Positions 53,125-63,106 of a DNA stretch of 64,000 nucleotides are shown piece after piece. The DNA lies in contig NZ_CP118982.1 of assembly GCF_029024965.1 (NCBI RefSeq), positions 2,294,001-2,358,000 on the forward strand, given 5' to 3'. The position numbers and the translations under genes were made by a program. Positions within the stretch are counted from its first letter, which is position 1; every line of letters begins with the position of its first letter. The stretch is from Staphylococcus equorum (GTDB lineage Bacteria > Bacillota > Bacilli > Staphylococcales > Staphylococcaceae). The notes under the pieces were generated by a model. That model did no database searches. It worked only from the letters and a program-made list of their open reading frames with translations, and had not been told where the DNA came from.

Positions 53125-53154
53125 ACTTTAACCCTCCAGATCTTCCCATACGAA

Positions 53155-53168
53155 AGAAAGCGCTTTCT
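53155..53168. promoter_or_regulatory. cre site (CcpA) upstream of araB
   Basis: AGAAAGCGCTTTCT is a perfect palindrome matching the CcpA core GAAAGCGCTTTC. It stands 31 bases before the araB start. Confidence 0.75.
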
Positions 53169-53206
53169 TAAATCATAATTAAGATTCTCTAAAAATACAA
53201 GGGAGT

Positions 53207-53237
53207 GGGATAGAAATCATAATTTGATTTCTATCCC
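53207..53237 (-). terminator. Terminator of the ABC transporter gene
   Basis: GGGATAGAAATCA pairs with TGATTTCTATCCC, flanked by GGGAGT and CGCCCCC. Similar GGGATAGAAAT hairpins are common in staphylococcal intergenic DNA. Confidence 0.75.
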
Positions 53238-53277
53238 GCCCCCATAACACTCACTATTATAATCACATTAAAACATT

Positions 53278-54999
53278 TTAAAACGTTTCAACTTCATTAA
53301 ACTGTGATAAATAAAGTTGTTTATAGTGTCCATCTTGTTGCATTAATACTTCGTGACTACCTTCTTCTAAGATTTCGCCATCTTTGATAAAGATAATACG
53401 GTCTACATCTTTAATTGTTGATAAACGATGCGCAATAATGAGCGATGTTCTATTTTCAGACAGCTTTTTAAATGCCAATTGAATTTTATTTTCTGTTTCT
53501 ATATCTAACGCACTTGTAGCTTCATCTAAAATAATAATAGACGGGTCTTTTAAAAACATTCTAGCGATGGAAATACGCTGTTTCTGTCCACCAGATAATT
53601 TCGTACCTCTTTCACCTACGAGTGTATCCAAGCCAAAGGGTAAGTCCTCGATAAATGTTTCTAATTGCGCATTTCTAACTGCGTCCCATATTGCAGTTTC
53701 GTCAGCTTCTAAATGACCATATACAATATTATCTCTTAAAGTACCAGAGAAGAGGAATACATCTTGCTGTACGACACCAATTTCTGCACGTAGTGATGCT
53801 AACTGAATCGATTTGATGCTTTGGCCATTAATTAAGATATCACCGTCATCTACTTCATAAAATCTCGGCAATAAAGAACTGATTGTCGTTTTACCACTAC
53901 CACTTGGTCCAACCAATGCAATCTTCTCACCATGCTGAATATCTAAATTTAGTTTTTTTAGAATTGGTGTTTCGTCATATCCAAATGTTACATCTTTATA
54001 TTGAATCGTCTTAGGATCACTCGGCATTTGAATCGCATCTGGTGCATCCTGTATTTCTGGAGTAATGCTTAATATTTCGCTAAAGTTTTTAAATCCTGCA
54101 ATTGCTTTTGGAAATAGCTCTATAATCATATTAATTTGTTGTAATGGTTTAAAGAGTACATTCGTAATCATGATAAATGCAACGATACCACCATAAGATA
54201 AATCACCATTCAACACAAAATAACTTCCGACTACTAACACAATAATTAATGTCAGATTTTGGGCAATATGACTAATTGTAATATTCCAAGACATATAATT
54301 ATATGCTTTTAATTTTGTAGCTCTAAAATTATCGTTTATATTTCTGAATTTCGTTTGCTCATGTTTTTCATTTGTAAAGGCCTGTACAAGTCTTATGCCA
54401 CCCACATTATCTGCGATTAATTCATTAAAACGTGACACATTTGTAAATAAGTTCTTAAATGCACGAGACATTTTTTGGCTGAAAAATATAGCCAAGATAA
54501 AAACAATAGGCACCACACAAAACGTAATGAGTGCTAACTTCACATCAATCGTTAACATGATGACAAATGCACCAATCAGCGTCATGATAGATAAAAATAC
54601 ATCTTCTGGGCCATGATGGGCAGCTTCACCAATATCCATCAAATCATTCGTCAGTCGACCAATGAGCTTTCCGGATTTTTGGTTATCAAAATACTTAAAA
54701 TTCAATTTCTGAATATGACTATATAAATCATTACGCATATCACGCTCTATATTCGTACCTAACTTATGTCCCCAATATGTCACGATAAATTTAAGTACCG
54801 CTACAATTCCAAAGACAAACAGCAATGCAATTCCAAAAATCACTATGAGATTCCATTGATTAGTAGGTAATAAACGGTCAATATATATACTTGTAATAAG
54901 CGGGAAAATTAATTCCAACAAACCTACAACAATTGCCGAACCAAAATCTAAGAAAAACAAACCCTTATATGGTTTGTAATAGCTAAAAAATGCTTTCAC
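53278..54999 (-). CDS. ABC exporter, fused permease and ATPase (Sav1866/MsbA type)
   Basis: The 573-residue half-transporter has six membrane helices (1-310) and an ATPase domain with Walker A GPSGSGKTT (about 362-370), the signature LSGGQKQR, Walker B IIILDEATSALD and the switch His (IIAHRLS). Its length and order are those of Sav1866-type multidrug or lipid exporters, which work as homodimers. The start is GTG at 54999, with AGGTGGGG upstream. It is a single gene; the substrate is unknown. Confidence 0.9.
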   Translation of the reverse strand: MKAFFSYYKPYKGLFFLDFGSAIVVGLLELIFPLITSIYIDRLLPTNQWNLIVIFGIALLFVFGIVAVLKFIVTYWGHKLGTNIERDMRNDLYSHIQKLNFKYFDNQKSGKLIGRLTNDLMDIGEAAHHGPEDVFLSIMTLIGAFVIMLTIDVKLALITFCVVPIVFILAIFFSQKMSRAFKNLFTNVSRFNELIADNVGGIRLVQAFTNEKHEQTKFRNINDNFRATKLKAYNYMSWNITISHIAQNLTLIIVLVVGSYFVLNGDLSYGGIVAFIMITNVLFKPLQQINMIIELFPKAIAGFKNFSEILSITPEIQDAPDAIQMPSDPKTIQYKDVTFGYDETPILKKLNLDIQHGEKIALVGPSGSGKTTISSLLPRFYEVDDGDILINGQSIKSIQLASLRAEIGVVQQDVFLFSGTLRDNIVYGHLEADETAIWDAVRNAQLETFIEDLPFGLDTLVGERGTKLSGGQKQRISIARMFLKDPSIIILDEATSALDIETENKIQLAFKKLSENRTSLIIAHRLSTIKDVDRIIFIKDGEILEEGSHEVLMQQDGHYKQLYLSQFNEVETF

Positions 55000-55190
55000 A
55001 ACACCCCACCTATTCTATAATTCAATATTTTATTTATTCTTTACATATACTTTATATTATGGAGTAATTGATATGGATTATCAATAACATTCAAATCATA
55101 TTTGTGACATTTTAAAAAGTGAATTTATAACACTTAAATAAATTTTTATTTCATTCCTTTTCATCTTTACCATATAAAATAGCAACAAAA

Positions 55191-55229
55191 AATAAACTCC
55201 TTAACCAATGTTGAATTAAGGAGTTTATT
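55191..55229 (-). terminator. Terminator of the hexuronate operon
   Basis: AATAAACTCCTTAA pairs with TTAAGGAGTTTATT around an 11-base loop, 20 bases past the last gene of the operon. Confidence 0.87.
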
Positions 55230-55247
55230 TTAAATTTTATATCTATT

Positions 55248-56072
55248 CTATACGCCAGAATAAGACGAGAAGCCGCCATCTACAGGAACGACGATACCTG
55301 TAACGAATCCGCTTAATTCTTTATCCATCAACCAATAAAGTGTGCCTAGAATATCTTCTGGTACACCGAAACGATTCATTGGTGTTTGTGAGAGAATTTT
55401 TGAAGCACGTTCTGAATAAGAACCATCTTCATTTCTAAGTAAAGCTTTATTTTGAGCTGTTTCAAAGAATCCAGGTGCAATTGCATTCACTCGAATGTGA
55501 CCGGCAAAGTAAGTGCTCAACCATTGCGTAAAGTTACTTACAGATGCTTTTGCGCCACTGTATGCTGGAATCTTAGTCAGTGGTGTAAATGCGTTCATTG
55601 ATGAAATATTAATAATTGTACCTGCCTCAGATGAAACGACATCTTTACCAAATACTTGAGACGGTAAAAATGTACCTGTGTAATTTAATTTAAATACTTT
55701 ATCAATACCATCTTCTGTTAAATCAAAGAATGTTTTATCACCCTGTTCATCATACATTTCATCATTTGTTGTGGCATTCGGGTTATTACCACCTGCGCCA
55801 TTAATCAGAATTGTAACTGCACCAAATGTATCGTTATATTTAAGTTTCGCTTGTGTTAAAGCATCTTTATCCAACACATTTGCCACTAATGCGACTGTTT
55901 GTTGTCTTTCTTTATCAATTTCATCTTGTAACTCAACAATTTTATCTTCAGAACGTCCTAAAATACCTACGTTGGCACCTTTTTCTACAAGGCCTTTGAC
56001 GAACGTTGATCCAATAACACCTGTTGCACCAGTGATTACTACATTGACTCCTTCAAATTGTCTTGACATCAT
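55248..56072 (-). CDS. uxuB: SDR family D-mannonate (fructuronate) oxidoreductase
   Basis: The 274-residue classical SDR has GATGVIGST (about 14-22), NGAGGNNP near 91, Ser in ISSMNAF and YSGAK near 172. Its place as last gene after uxuA shows that it reduces fructuronate to mannonate, a job done by an unrelated long-chain enzyme in E. coli but by SDRs of this type in Bacillus-like bacteria. Its start overlaps the uxuA stop by four bases. The catalytic assignment rests on context. Confidence 0.87.
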   Translation of the reverse strand: MMSRQFEGVNVVITGATGVIGSTFVKGLVEKGANVGILGRSEDKIVELQDEIDKERQQTVALVANVLDKDALTQAKLKYNDTFGAVTILINGAGGNNPNATTNDEMYDEQGDKTFFDLTEDGIDKVFKLNYTGTFLPSQVFGKDVVSSEAGTIINISSMNAFTPLTKIPAYSGAKASVSNFTQWLSTYFAGHIRVNAIAPGFFETAQNKALLRNEDGSYSERASKILSQTPMNRFGVPEDILGTLYWLMDKELSGFVTGIVVPVDGGFSSYSGV

Positions 56073-57100
56073 TTGCTCACTCCTTCAATTAAACCATTAA
56101 TATAAGTTGCGCCTAATGCTCTATCGAACAATCCATAACCCGCTTTACCTGTTTCGCCCCAAATCATACGTCCGTGATCTGGTCTGATTGTGCCCTTGAA
56201 GTTAATATCTTGCAGTGCTTCTACCACTGCTTTCATATCTACTGAGCCGTTTTTAGATAAATGACCTGTTTCCAAGAATGAATGTGAATCTAGCCGTTTC
56301 ACGTTACGCATATGCACGAAATGGATATGCTCGCCAAACGTTCTAATCATGCTTGGTAAATCATTTTCAGCTAATGAACCTAAAGATCCAGTACAGAAAC
56401 AAATACCATTATTTTTACTATCATTTATAGAAAGTAAACGTTCATAGCTATCTTTATTTTTAATGATACGTGGAATACCAAATATAGGCCATGGTGGATC
56501 ATCCGGATGTATCGCCAAATCAATGTCATGTTCGATTGCAGTTGGTAATACACCATCTAAGAAGTACTTCAAGTTCTCCCACAATTGCTCATCCGATATT
56601 TCACGATAAGATGTAATTAAATGATTCATTTCTTCTCTCGAATAACTTTCGTCCCAACCTGGTAAGTTTAAATCGGTCGTTAATGGATCAATATCTTTTA
56701 ACTGATCATGTTTATAAATCAACGTATTAGAACCATCAGATAATTCATAGTCTAATTGTGAACGTGTCCAATCAAAGACAGGCATGAAGTTATATGTCAC
56801 TGTCTTAACACCATTTTCAGCTAAATTCACTAATGATGTCTTATAATTTTCAATCAGTTCATCACGTTTATCTGTACCTAATTTAATTTCTTCACTTACA
56901 GGTAAACTTTCAACGACTTCAAATTTCAATCCTGCCGCTTCGATTGTTTGTTTTAATTTTGCGATTCTTTCTGTTGTCCAAACTTCACCTACAGGTACAT
57001 CATAAATTGCAGAAACGATATGCTTCATGTCTGGAATTTGTTTAATGTTCTCTAATGTAACTGGATCATCTTCACCGTACCAACGAAATGATAATTCCAT
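56069..57100 (-). CDS. uxuA: Mannonate dehydratase
   Basis: The 343-residue protein has the UxuA landmarks MELSFRWYGEDDP, WDESY, LAIHPDDPPWPIFGIPRI, FCTGSLG and HMRNVKRL, with the metal-binding His and Cys conserved. It dehydrates D-mannonate to 2-keto-3-deoxygluconate. It is shorter than the E. coli enzyme but normal for Firmicutes. It lies two bases after uxaC and overlaps uxuB. Confidence 0.95.
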   Translation of the reverse strand: MELSFRWYGEDDPVTLENIKQIPDMKHIVSAIYDVPVGEVWTTERIAKLKQTIEAAGLKFEVVESLPVSEEIKLGTDKRDELIENYKTSLVNLAENGVKTVTYNFMPVFDWTRSQLDYELSDGSNTLIYKHDQLKDIDPLTTDLNLPGWDESYSREEMNHLITSYREISDEQLWENLKYFLDGVLPTAIEHDIDLAIHPDDPPWPIFGIPRIIKNKDSYERLLSINDSKNNGICFCTGSLGSLAENDLPSMIRTFGEHIHFVHMRNVKRLDSHSFLETGHLSKNGSVDMKAVVEALQDINFKGTIRPDHGRMIWGETGKAGYGLFDRALGATYINGLIEGVSK

Positions 57101-57102
57101 CG

Positions 57103-58509
57103 TTATACCTCCTTAACGCCTTCTATTTTGAATAAATTCACTGCATTGTTATAGCAAATATCTTTTAACATTTGTTCAATTGTTGCATCTGATAAGGCAA
57201 TCTCACCTTTTTCAATCTTTTCTCCTAAGAAATTACATAAAATTCTTCTGAAATACTCATGGCGTGTATAAGAAATCATGCTACGTGAATCTGTCAGCAT
57301 ACCTACAAATTTAGCTAATAAGCCAACGTTCGCATAATCTACTAAGTGCTGTTCCATGCCTTCTTTCGTGTCATTAAACCACCATGCAGCACCTAATTGC
57401 ACTTTATGCTCGCTGTTAGTAAAGTTACCTGCAGTAGCTTGAACCATAAGATGATCATTACCATTATTAGGATAAATAATCGTATCTGATAAGGCATTGT
57501 GTTGTTCAAGGTGATCTAGCATCGCGTTCAATGTTTTAGCGCTTAGTTGTTCACCTACACTATCGAACCCACTGTCAGTACCTGCGACTTCTAACATTTT
57601 CGAATTATTATTTCTAGTTGGTCCTAAATGGAATTGTACGACCCAATTTAATTCGTTATATACTTTACTAATTTCAGTTAGAATGTAACCCGCTAATTCG
57701 TATTGTTGCGTTTCAGAAACTGCTTCACCCTTCAACATGGACTCATAGATTGCCGTAGCTTCTTCTGTTGTCGCATACATTAATGGTGCTTTTTCAAAAC
57801 TTTGGTCAGAACTTCTTGCACCTTGTCTATTAAAATAATGAACACGTGTTTTAAGTGCTTCGATATAACTGTTTAAATCTTTAATTTCACCGTCAATCGT
57901 TTGATCAAGCTGCTTAATCTTGTCTTTAACTGTTGTTTCACTTAAGAATACGTAACTATCTGGTCTGAACGTAGGAATCACTTTAAATGTTACTTTTTTA
58001 TCTTGATTTAATAATTTGTGATATTCCAAATCATCACATGGGTCATCCGTTGTACAAACTACAGAGACATTACTTTGTTTAATTAAGTTTTGAGGTGTAT
58101 GTGATGATTTCGCTAATTTACGATTTAAAGATTTATATAGCTTTTTAATATTCACTTTATCTAAATCAGCTTCTTCGTTAAAATAGCGTTTTAATTCAAG
58201 TGAACACCAGTGATACATTGGGTTAACGATTGAATAAGGCAACATGTTCATAAATGCTTCAAATTTATCGAAATCATCTGCATCACCAGTAATTAATCCT
58301 TCTTCTATACCGTATGCTCTCATTAAGCGCCATTTGTAATGATCTCCGGCTAACCACAATTGCGTAATGTTTTCATAGTTTTTATTTTCATAAATTTCTT
58401 TTGGGTCTAAGTGACAGTGAAAATCATAAATTGGTAGATCTTTAACCTTTTGATATAACTTTACTGCTGTTTTATTATTTAATAAAAAATTGTCATTAAT
58501 TAATGCCAT
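57103..58509 (-). CDS. uxaC: Glucuronate isomerase
   Basis: The 468-residue amidohydrolase-fold enzyme has the uronate isomerase hallmarks: YDFHCHLDPKEI near residue 27, WCSLELKRYF near 101, WVVQFHLGPTRNNN near 294 and LLAKFVGMLTDSRSMISYTRHEYFRR in order near 410 (landmarks only). It interconverts glucuronate and fructuronate (and galacturonate and tagaturonate). With uxuA and no uxaA/uxaB present, glucuronate is the likely main substrate. Confidence 0.95.
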   Translation of the reverse strand: MALINDNFLLNNKTAVKLYQKVKDLPIYDFHCHLDPKEIYENKNYENITQLWLAGDHYKWRLMRAYGIEEGLITGDADDFDKFEAFMNMLPYSIVNPMYHWCSLELKRYFNEEADLDKVNIKKLYKSLNRKLAKSSHTPQNLIKQSNVSVVCTTDDPCDDLEYHKLLNQDKKVTFKVIPTFRPDSYVFLSETTVKDKIKQLDQTIDGEIKDLNSYIEALKTRVHYFNRQGARSSDQSFEKAPLMYATTEEATAIYESMLKGEAVSETQQYELAGYILTEISKVYNELNWVVQFHLGPTRNNNSKMLEVAGTDSGFDSVGEQLSAKTLNAMLDHLEQHNALSDTIIYPNNGNDHLMVQATAGNFTNSEHKVQLGAAWWFNDTKEGMEQHLVDYANVGLLAKFVGMLTDSRSMISYTRHEYFRRILCNFLGEKIEKGEIALSDATIEQMLKDICYNNAVNLFKIEGVKEV

Positions 58510-58524
58510 GTTATTGCCCCTTTT

Positions 58525-59820
58525 CTATAATCCTAATAATTTAGGAAGGAATAATGAAATTTGCGGAATGAACGTTACGATTAACAATAAAATAATGAGT
58601 GCGATAAAGTAAGGCACTAAATATTTGAATACTGATTCCACACGAACACCGCCGACACTCGCACCAACAAATAATGCACTACCAACTGGTGGCGTGATAT
58701 TACCAATACATAAATTAAATGCAATTAAGATACCAAAGTGAATTGGATCTAAACCTAAAACTTCTGAAATAGGTAAGAAGATCGGTGTGAAAATCAATAC
58801 TGCTGGTGTTATATCCATAAATGTTCCGATGACTAATAAAATTACGTTCATCATCAGTAGTAAAATGATTGGATTATCTGTCATTGATAGAATGCCATTT
58901 GAAATGGCTTCAGGTAGTCCTGTATAACTCATTACGAGTGAAAATAGTGCAGAAGCTGTAATCAAGAACAGAATCATACCACTAATTTCTGCCGTTTCTT
59001 TGATGACGTTAGGTATTTGTTTGAGTGTCAGACTTTTATATATTAGTGATAACACTGTAGCGTATAACACTGCTACTGCTGCACCTTCTGTTGCTGTGAA
59101 TATACCTGACACAATCCCGCCAATGACTACGATAATTAAAAATAGACTTGGCAAAGCATCTAATGTTAAAAATAATTTATCTTTCCAACTAATGCGTTCA
59201 GATACTCTGTAACCTTGTTTCTTCGCCATAACATAAGCCACGATCATACAAGCAACGCCCCATAAGATACCTGGTATATAGCCTGCGATAAATAGTGCTG
59301 CTATTGAGGTGCCACCACTCACAAGTGAATACACAATCAATAGTGAACTTGGTGGAATCAATAAACCAGATGGCGCAGATGCTATATTTGCCGCTGCAGA
59401 GTATTCTTTTTTATAGCCTTGTTTTTCTTCCATTGGTCCCATGATGCGTCCCATTGCGGCCGCCGCAGCGACACTAGAACCAGAAATAGAACCAAATAGC
59501 ATATTACCTACAATATTCGTATGTGCCAGTGAGCCAGGTAATCTACCTACTAACACTTTGGCAAAGTTCACTAATCTAAAGGCGATACCACCGTTATTCA
59601 TAATAATACCTGCCAAGACGAATAACGGAATGGCAAGCATTGTAAAATCATCAATGCCCGTAACCATACGCTGTGCTGCCGTTATAATCGTTACATCGAA
59701 TGGTAATATCATTAATAACGTTATGATAGAACTCAAAATAATAGCCAATGCGATAGGCAAGCCGAATATCAAGAAAGCGAAGAATGTGATGAACAATACT
59801 AAACCTGCTGCAAGTGTCAT
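58525..59820 (-). CDS. TRAP transporter large permease (DctM family)
   Basis: The 431-residue protein has about 12 hydrophobic segments and DctM landmarks: GIDDFTMLAIPLFVLAG near residue 52, GSISGSSVAAAAAMG near 110, IPPSSLLIVYS and CIGNITPPVGSALFVG near 380. It forms the main channel of a TRAP uptake system for hexuronate. The start overlaps the dctQ stop by four bases. Confidence 0.92.
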   Translation of the reverse strand: MTLAAGLVLFITFFAFLIFGLPIALAIILSSIITLLMILPFDVTIITAAQRMVTGIDDFTMLAIPLFVLAGIIMNNGGIAFRLVNFAKVLVGRLPGSLAHTNIVGNMLFGSISGSSVAAAAAMGRIMGPMEEKQGYKKEYSAAANIASAPSGLLIPPSSLLIVYSLVSGGTSIAALFIAGYIPGILWGVACMIVAYVMAKKQGYRVSERISWKDKLFLTLDALPSLFLIIVVIGGIVSGIFTATEGAAVAVLYATVLSLIYKSLTLKQIPNVIKETAEISGMILFLITASALFSLVMSYTGLPEAISNGILSMTDNPIILLLMMNVILLVIGTFMDITPAVLIFTPIFLPISEVLGLDPIHFGILIAFNLCIGNITPPVGSALFVGASVGGVRVESVFKYLVPYFIALIILLLIVTFIPQISLFLPKLLGL

Positions 59821-60326
59821 ACACGCTCACCCCCGTCTTCTTGATTGGCTTCTTTAACTGCTTCAAGTTCTCCTTTATCTAACAAGTTATATATTGCGTA
59901 GAAAATGATAAAGACGCCCGAAACAGGTAATGCGCCGTACATCGCTGCCATAGATAAGCCAGTAGATGGTGCAATTTGTGACCATGTTAAATTCACAACT
60001 TCATAGCCACCCCAAATCATGAGTACGAGTGCTACGATAATGATTATGACGTCTGAAGCCTTTTCCATAATAAGTTGTATTTTTTCAGGAAATCTTTCTC
60101 GAATAAATAAAATGGCTATATGTTGTTTTACACCAAATACATAACTGGCACTGAGCAAACCAAACCAAATCAATAAGAATCTAACGATTTCTTCACTCAT
60201 TGTACTTGGACTATTCAAGATAAAGCGTGTAGCAACTTGATAAACGGATAATATAACCATTACAAAAAGTGCAATACCGGCTAACGTGAGGAGGAGTTTA
60301 TCAATGATCTTTTTTGCTTTCTTCAT
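59817..60326 (-). CDS. TRAP transporter small permease (DctQ family)
   Basis: The 169-residue protein has four membrane segments in the DctQ arrangement, with NSPSTMSEEIVRFLLIWFGLL in the middle, a family landmark. It pairs with the DctM subunit. It overlaps dctP by 26 bases; ATG at 60326 is supported by AAGGAGGAG, so dctQ translation initiates inside the end of dctP. Confidence 0.9.
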   Translation of the reverse strand: MKKAKKIIDKLLLTLAGIALFVMVILSVYQVATRFILNSPSTMSEEIVRFLLIWFGLLSASYVFGVKQHIAILFIRERFPEKIQLIMEKASDVIIIIVALVLMIWGGYEVVNLTWSQIAPSTGLSMAAMYGALPVSGVFIIFYAIYNLLDKGELEAVKEANQEDGGERV

Positions 60327-61338
60327 AAAGCTGCTCCTCCTTCTCGATTAGTTTATAATCATCTTTTGTATCTGGGTTCTCTTTAAATTCATCTTGTAGA
60401 GGCTGAGAAGCTTTTTTGAAAGAAGATTTATCTACGTTATGGAATTTCACACCCATGTCTTCTTTGGCTTTCTTTTTAGCCTCTTTCACTTCTTTATCCC
60501 AAATTACTTCATGTTTTTCAGTAGAATAAGCTGCTGCATCTTTCAACCATTTCTGCTGTTGTTTCGTTAAGTCATCATACGTATCTTTGTTCATAATCAA
60601 GATATCTGGAACAATTGCGTGTTCCGTATAATGATAATTTTTAGCAACTTCACCGTGGTTGTTTGTTGTGAGTGAAGTTTCATTATTCTCAGCTGCATCA
60701 ATCACACCCGATTGTATCGCTGTATATACTTCACCGTAATCCATTGGTGTCGGTGTGCCGCCTAATGACTTAATTAAATCAACACTCGTTTTGCTTGGTT
60801 GAACTCTTATTTTCATACCTTCTAAATCACTATTATCTTCAATTTTTTTATCTTTCGTGTATATATTACGCACGCCAGCGTCATAGTATGTGATCCCTAG
60901 AAACCCCTTATCTCCAGTGGATTTGAAAAACGCATCTTGTACTTCTTGTTTTTTCATAACATGACGATAATTCTCTTCTGATTCAAATAGATAAGGCATG
61001 TTAAACAATGAATATGTTGGAGAAAAGCTTTCCAATGCAGCCGATGACACTTTAGTCATTTGTATTGCATTGGTCTGCGTCATTTCAATTGCTTCACGTT
61101 CACTACCTAATTGACCATTCGGATAAATATTAACTTTAAGTTGACCATGAGATGTTTCTTCTAATCTTTCTTTAAAAATCTCAAGTGATTTATGAACCGG
61201 ATGGCTCGTCGGTTGATTATGCGCTAACATAATTTCTTTTTGCTTCTCTTCCGCATTAACATAACTATGAGGAAGTGATAAATCTAACATTCCCGCTATA
61301 AAGAATGCGCTTACAAATAGTGTTAAAAATTTTTTCAT
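60301..61338 (-). CDS. TRAP transporter substrate-binding protein (DctP family)
   Basis: The 345-residue protein has a signal peptide (MKKFLTLFVSAFF start, likely cleaved after NAEE region near residue 30) and the DctP fold, with the conserved carboxylate-binding Arg in GMKIRVQPS (about 170) and AAENNETSL with the ligand-contacting Asn. It captures the hexuronate outside the membrane; being from a Gram-positive and lacking a lipobox Cys, it may be released or loosely bound, which is unusual for a binding protein in this setting. Confidence 0.87.
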   Translation of the reverse strand: MKKFLTLFVSAFFIAGMLDLSLPHSYVNAEEKQKEIMLAHNQPTSHPVHKSLEIFKERLEETSHGQLKVNIYPNGQLGSEREAIEMTQTNAIQMTKVSSAALESFSPTYSLFNMPYLFESEENYRHVMKKQEVQDAFFKSTGDKGFLGITYYDAGVRNIYTKDKKIEDNSDLEGMKIRVQPSKTSVDLIKSLGGTPTPMDYGEVYTAIQSGVIDAAENNETSLTTNNHGEVAKNYHYTEHAIVPDILIMNKDTYDDLTKQQQKWLKDAAAYSTEKHEVIWDKEVKEAKKKAKEDMGVKFHNVDKSSFKKASQPLQDEFKENPDTKDDYKLIEKEEQLYEESKKDH

Positions 61339-61367
61339 ATATCTCTTATGCCCCTTTGTTTAAGGTT

Positions 61368-62339
61368 CTATCGACTAAGCCCACCGAAATGAGAGGATAA
61401 ATTATGCACATCGCTTTCTTCTACACTTAATGCATCCTCGTTTGTCGTATGTTGTAAGACTGAACATTTCGTCGCAAAATCTATAGTCTCGTCTAATTGC
61501 CAATTACGAATCAGTCCATGTAAGACACCAGCCATAAATGCATCACCGGCTCCAATGCGATTCAATACCGTATATTGATAAGCTTGGCCTTCAATATAGC
61601 TTTGTTGCGATAACATAATACCTTGTAATGTACTTTGCTCAATATCTCTATTACTGGAAGCCATTAATGGTATCTCATATTGTGATTGAATCGTTTCAGC
61701 ACATATCTTCATATCATCTTCTTCAGAATTTGTCTCAAGTAAATGTGTCGCATCCTTTTTACCAAAGAAAAGTACGTCAACAAGTGGCAGTATCGATTTG
61801 ATTACTGGTACGGCTTCTTCTTTAGACCACAAGTTACTTCTGAAATTAATATCAAATATGATTTTAACGCCTTGTTGCTTTAATTTAGTTAATGCATCAA
61901 CGATATGTTGTCGTACTGTTGTATTAACTGCCAATGTAATACCAGTCAATACAAAGTAATCACCACTTTGTATTGGTAAGTCATCGATGACGCTTGACCC
62001 ATATTCTGCGAAAGTTGAATGTTCGCGATCATAGATGACTTTACCACTTCGGAAGTCAAAGCTCTCTTCCATATAATATGTGCCTATTCTACCTTCTTGT
62101 TGTTTCAAAAATGTTGTACCTACTTGTGTCTGATACAGCTTTTTCATAGCTAAATTGCCTAATGCATGTTGTGGTAATACCGTTAACATTTCAGTAGCGT
62201 GCCCAAATTGAGATAAGGTCACGAGCGCATTTAATTCTGCACCTCCAACATTAACACCAAAGGTATTGGCATCTTTCAGTTGTTTGTAATCAGGTGGAGT
62301 ATAGCGTAGTAATACTTCTCCAAATCCAAATACCGTCAT
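61368..62339 (-). CDS. kdgK: 2-keto-3-deoxygluconate kinase
   Basis: The 323-residue PfkB-family sugar kinase has the N-terminal VNVGGAELNALVTLS region and the C-terminal RIGAGDAFMAGVLHG with the catalytic Asp (about 264). It phosphorylates 2-keto-3-deoxygluconate to KDPG, between uxuA and kdgA in the pathway. It starts two bases after kdgA ends. Confidence 0.93.
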   Translation of the reverse strand: MTVFGFGEVLLRYTPPDYKQLKDANTFGVNVGGAELNALVTLSQFGHATEMLTVLPQHALGNLAMKKLYQTQVGTTFLKQQEGRIGTYYMEESFDFRSGKVIYDREHSTFAEYGSSVIDDLPIQSGDYFVLTGITLAVNTTVRQHIVDALTKLKQQGVKIIFDINFRSNLWSKEEAVPVIKSILPLVDVLFFGKKDATHLLETNSEEDDMKICAETIQSQYEIPLMASSNRDIEQSTLQGIMLSQQSYIEGQAYQYTVLNRIGAGDAFMAGVLHGLIRNWQLDETIDFATKCSVLQHTTNEDALSVEESDVHNLSSHFGGLSR

Positions 62340-62341
62340 AG

Positions 62342-62959
62342 TTATACCTCTCTTTTTAATTCAGAAATATATTGCACTAAAGCTTCTTGTCCTTGTTGTT
62401 GATAAATTTTTGTAATTTCACTGCCAATGCCTACTGCAAAACTACCTGCGTCTAACCATTCTTTTTGATTATCTTTACCCACGCCACCAGTTGGAACAAT
62501 CTCAATTTGTGGTAATGGACCTTTGAAATCTTTGATAGATTTAGGTGAAAATTGTGTTGCTGGGAATAGTTTCAATACTTTACAACCATAGCGTAACGAT
62601 TCAACCATTTCTTTAACCGTCATACATCCTGGAATATAAGGAACGTCATACAAGTTAGCGATTTTAGCTGTTTCTTTATCAAAAGATGGACTTACAATAA
62701 ATTTAGCACCGTTTAAAATCGCTGTACGTGCTGATACACTATCAAGTACAGTACCTGCACCAATGAGCGCATCTTCTCTCTTAGATAATTCAGCAATAAT
62801 TTCTATCGCGTTTGGTGTCGTTAACGTTACTTCGATAATATTAAGCCCTTGTTCTATAATTAGATTCGAAATATCTAAAAACGTCTCCGGGTTGTCTGTA
62901 CGCATTACTGCAATATGTTGACCTTCTTGAATATACTTCATCGTATCTCTTGAATTCAT
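62342..62959 (-). CDS. kdgA: 2-keto-3-deoxy-6-phosphogluconate aldolase
   Basis: The 205-residue class I aldolase has the Schiff-base lysine in VLKLFPATQ (about 131-139), IGAGTVLD near 61 and the phosphate loop VPTGGVG near 155. It cleaves KDPG to pyruvate and glyceraldehyde-3-phosphate, the end of hexuronate breakdown. It is the first gene of the eight-gene operon; AAGGAG precedes ATG at 62959, and the LacI operator lies 47 bases upstream. Confidence 0.94.
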   Translation of the reverse strand: MNSRDTMKYIQEGQHIAVMRTDNPETFLDISNLIIEQGLNIIEVTLTTPNAIEIIAELSKREDALIGAGTVLDSVSARTAILNGAKFIVSPSFDKETAKIANLYDVPYIPGCMTVKEMVESLRYGCKVLKLFPATQFSPKSIKDFKGPLPQIEIVPTGGVGKDNQKEWLDAGSFAVGIGSEITKIYQQQGQEALVQYISELKREV

Positions 62960-63005
62960 CTTTACATCTCCTTATAAATTTCATCTTTCGTGTTTGACCT
63001 CTGAA

Positions 63006-63023
63006 AATAACAACGTTGTTATT
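63006..63023. promoter_or_regulatory. Operator for the LacI-family regulator
   Basis: AATAACAACGTTGTTATT is a perfect 18-base palindrome with the central CG typical of LacI-family operators. It is placed between the divergent kdgA and regulator genes, and probably controls both. Confidence 0.75.
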
Positions 63024-63053
63024 AAGATTCAAAAAAATATTCTAACGCTTATC

Positions 63054-63066
63054 TCTATGGTATAAT
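63054..63066 (+). promoter_or_regulatory. Extended -10 promoter of the regulator gene
   Basis: ATGGTATAAT gives a TGN-TATAAT extended -10 box ending at 63066; no good -35 box is seen. It lies 40 bases before the regulator start. Confidence 0.5.
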
Positions 63067-63106
63067 TAATTCTAACTTAAATCAATCTATTTCAAGGAGA
63101 ACTTTT

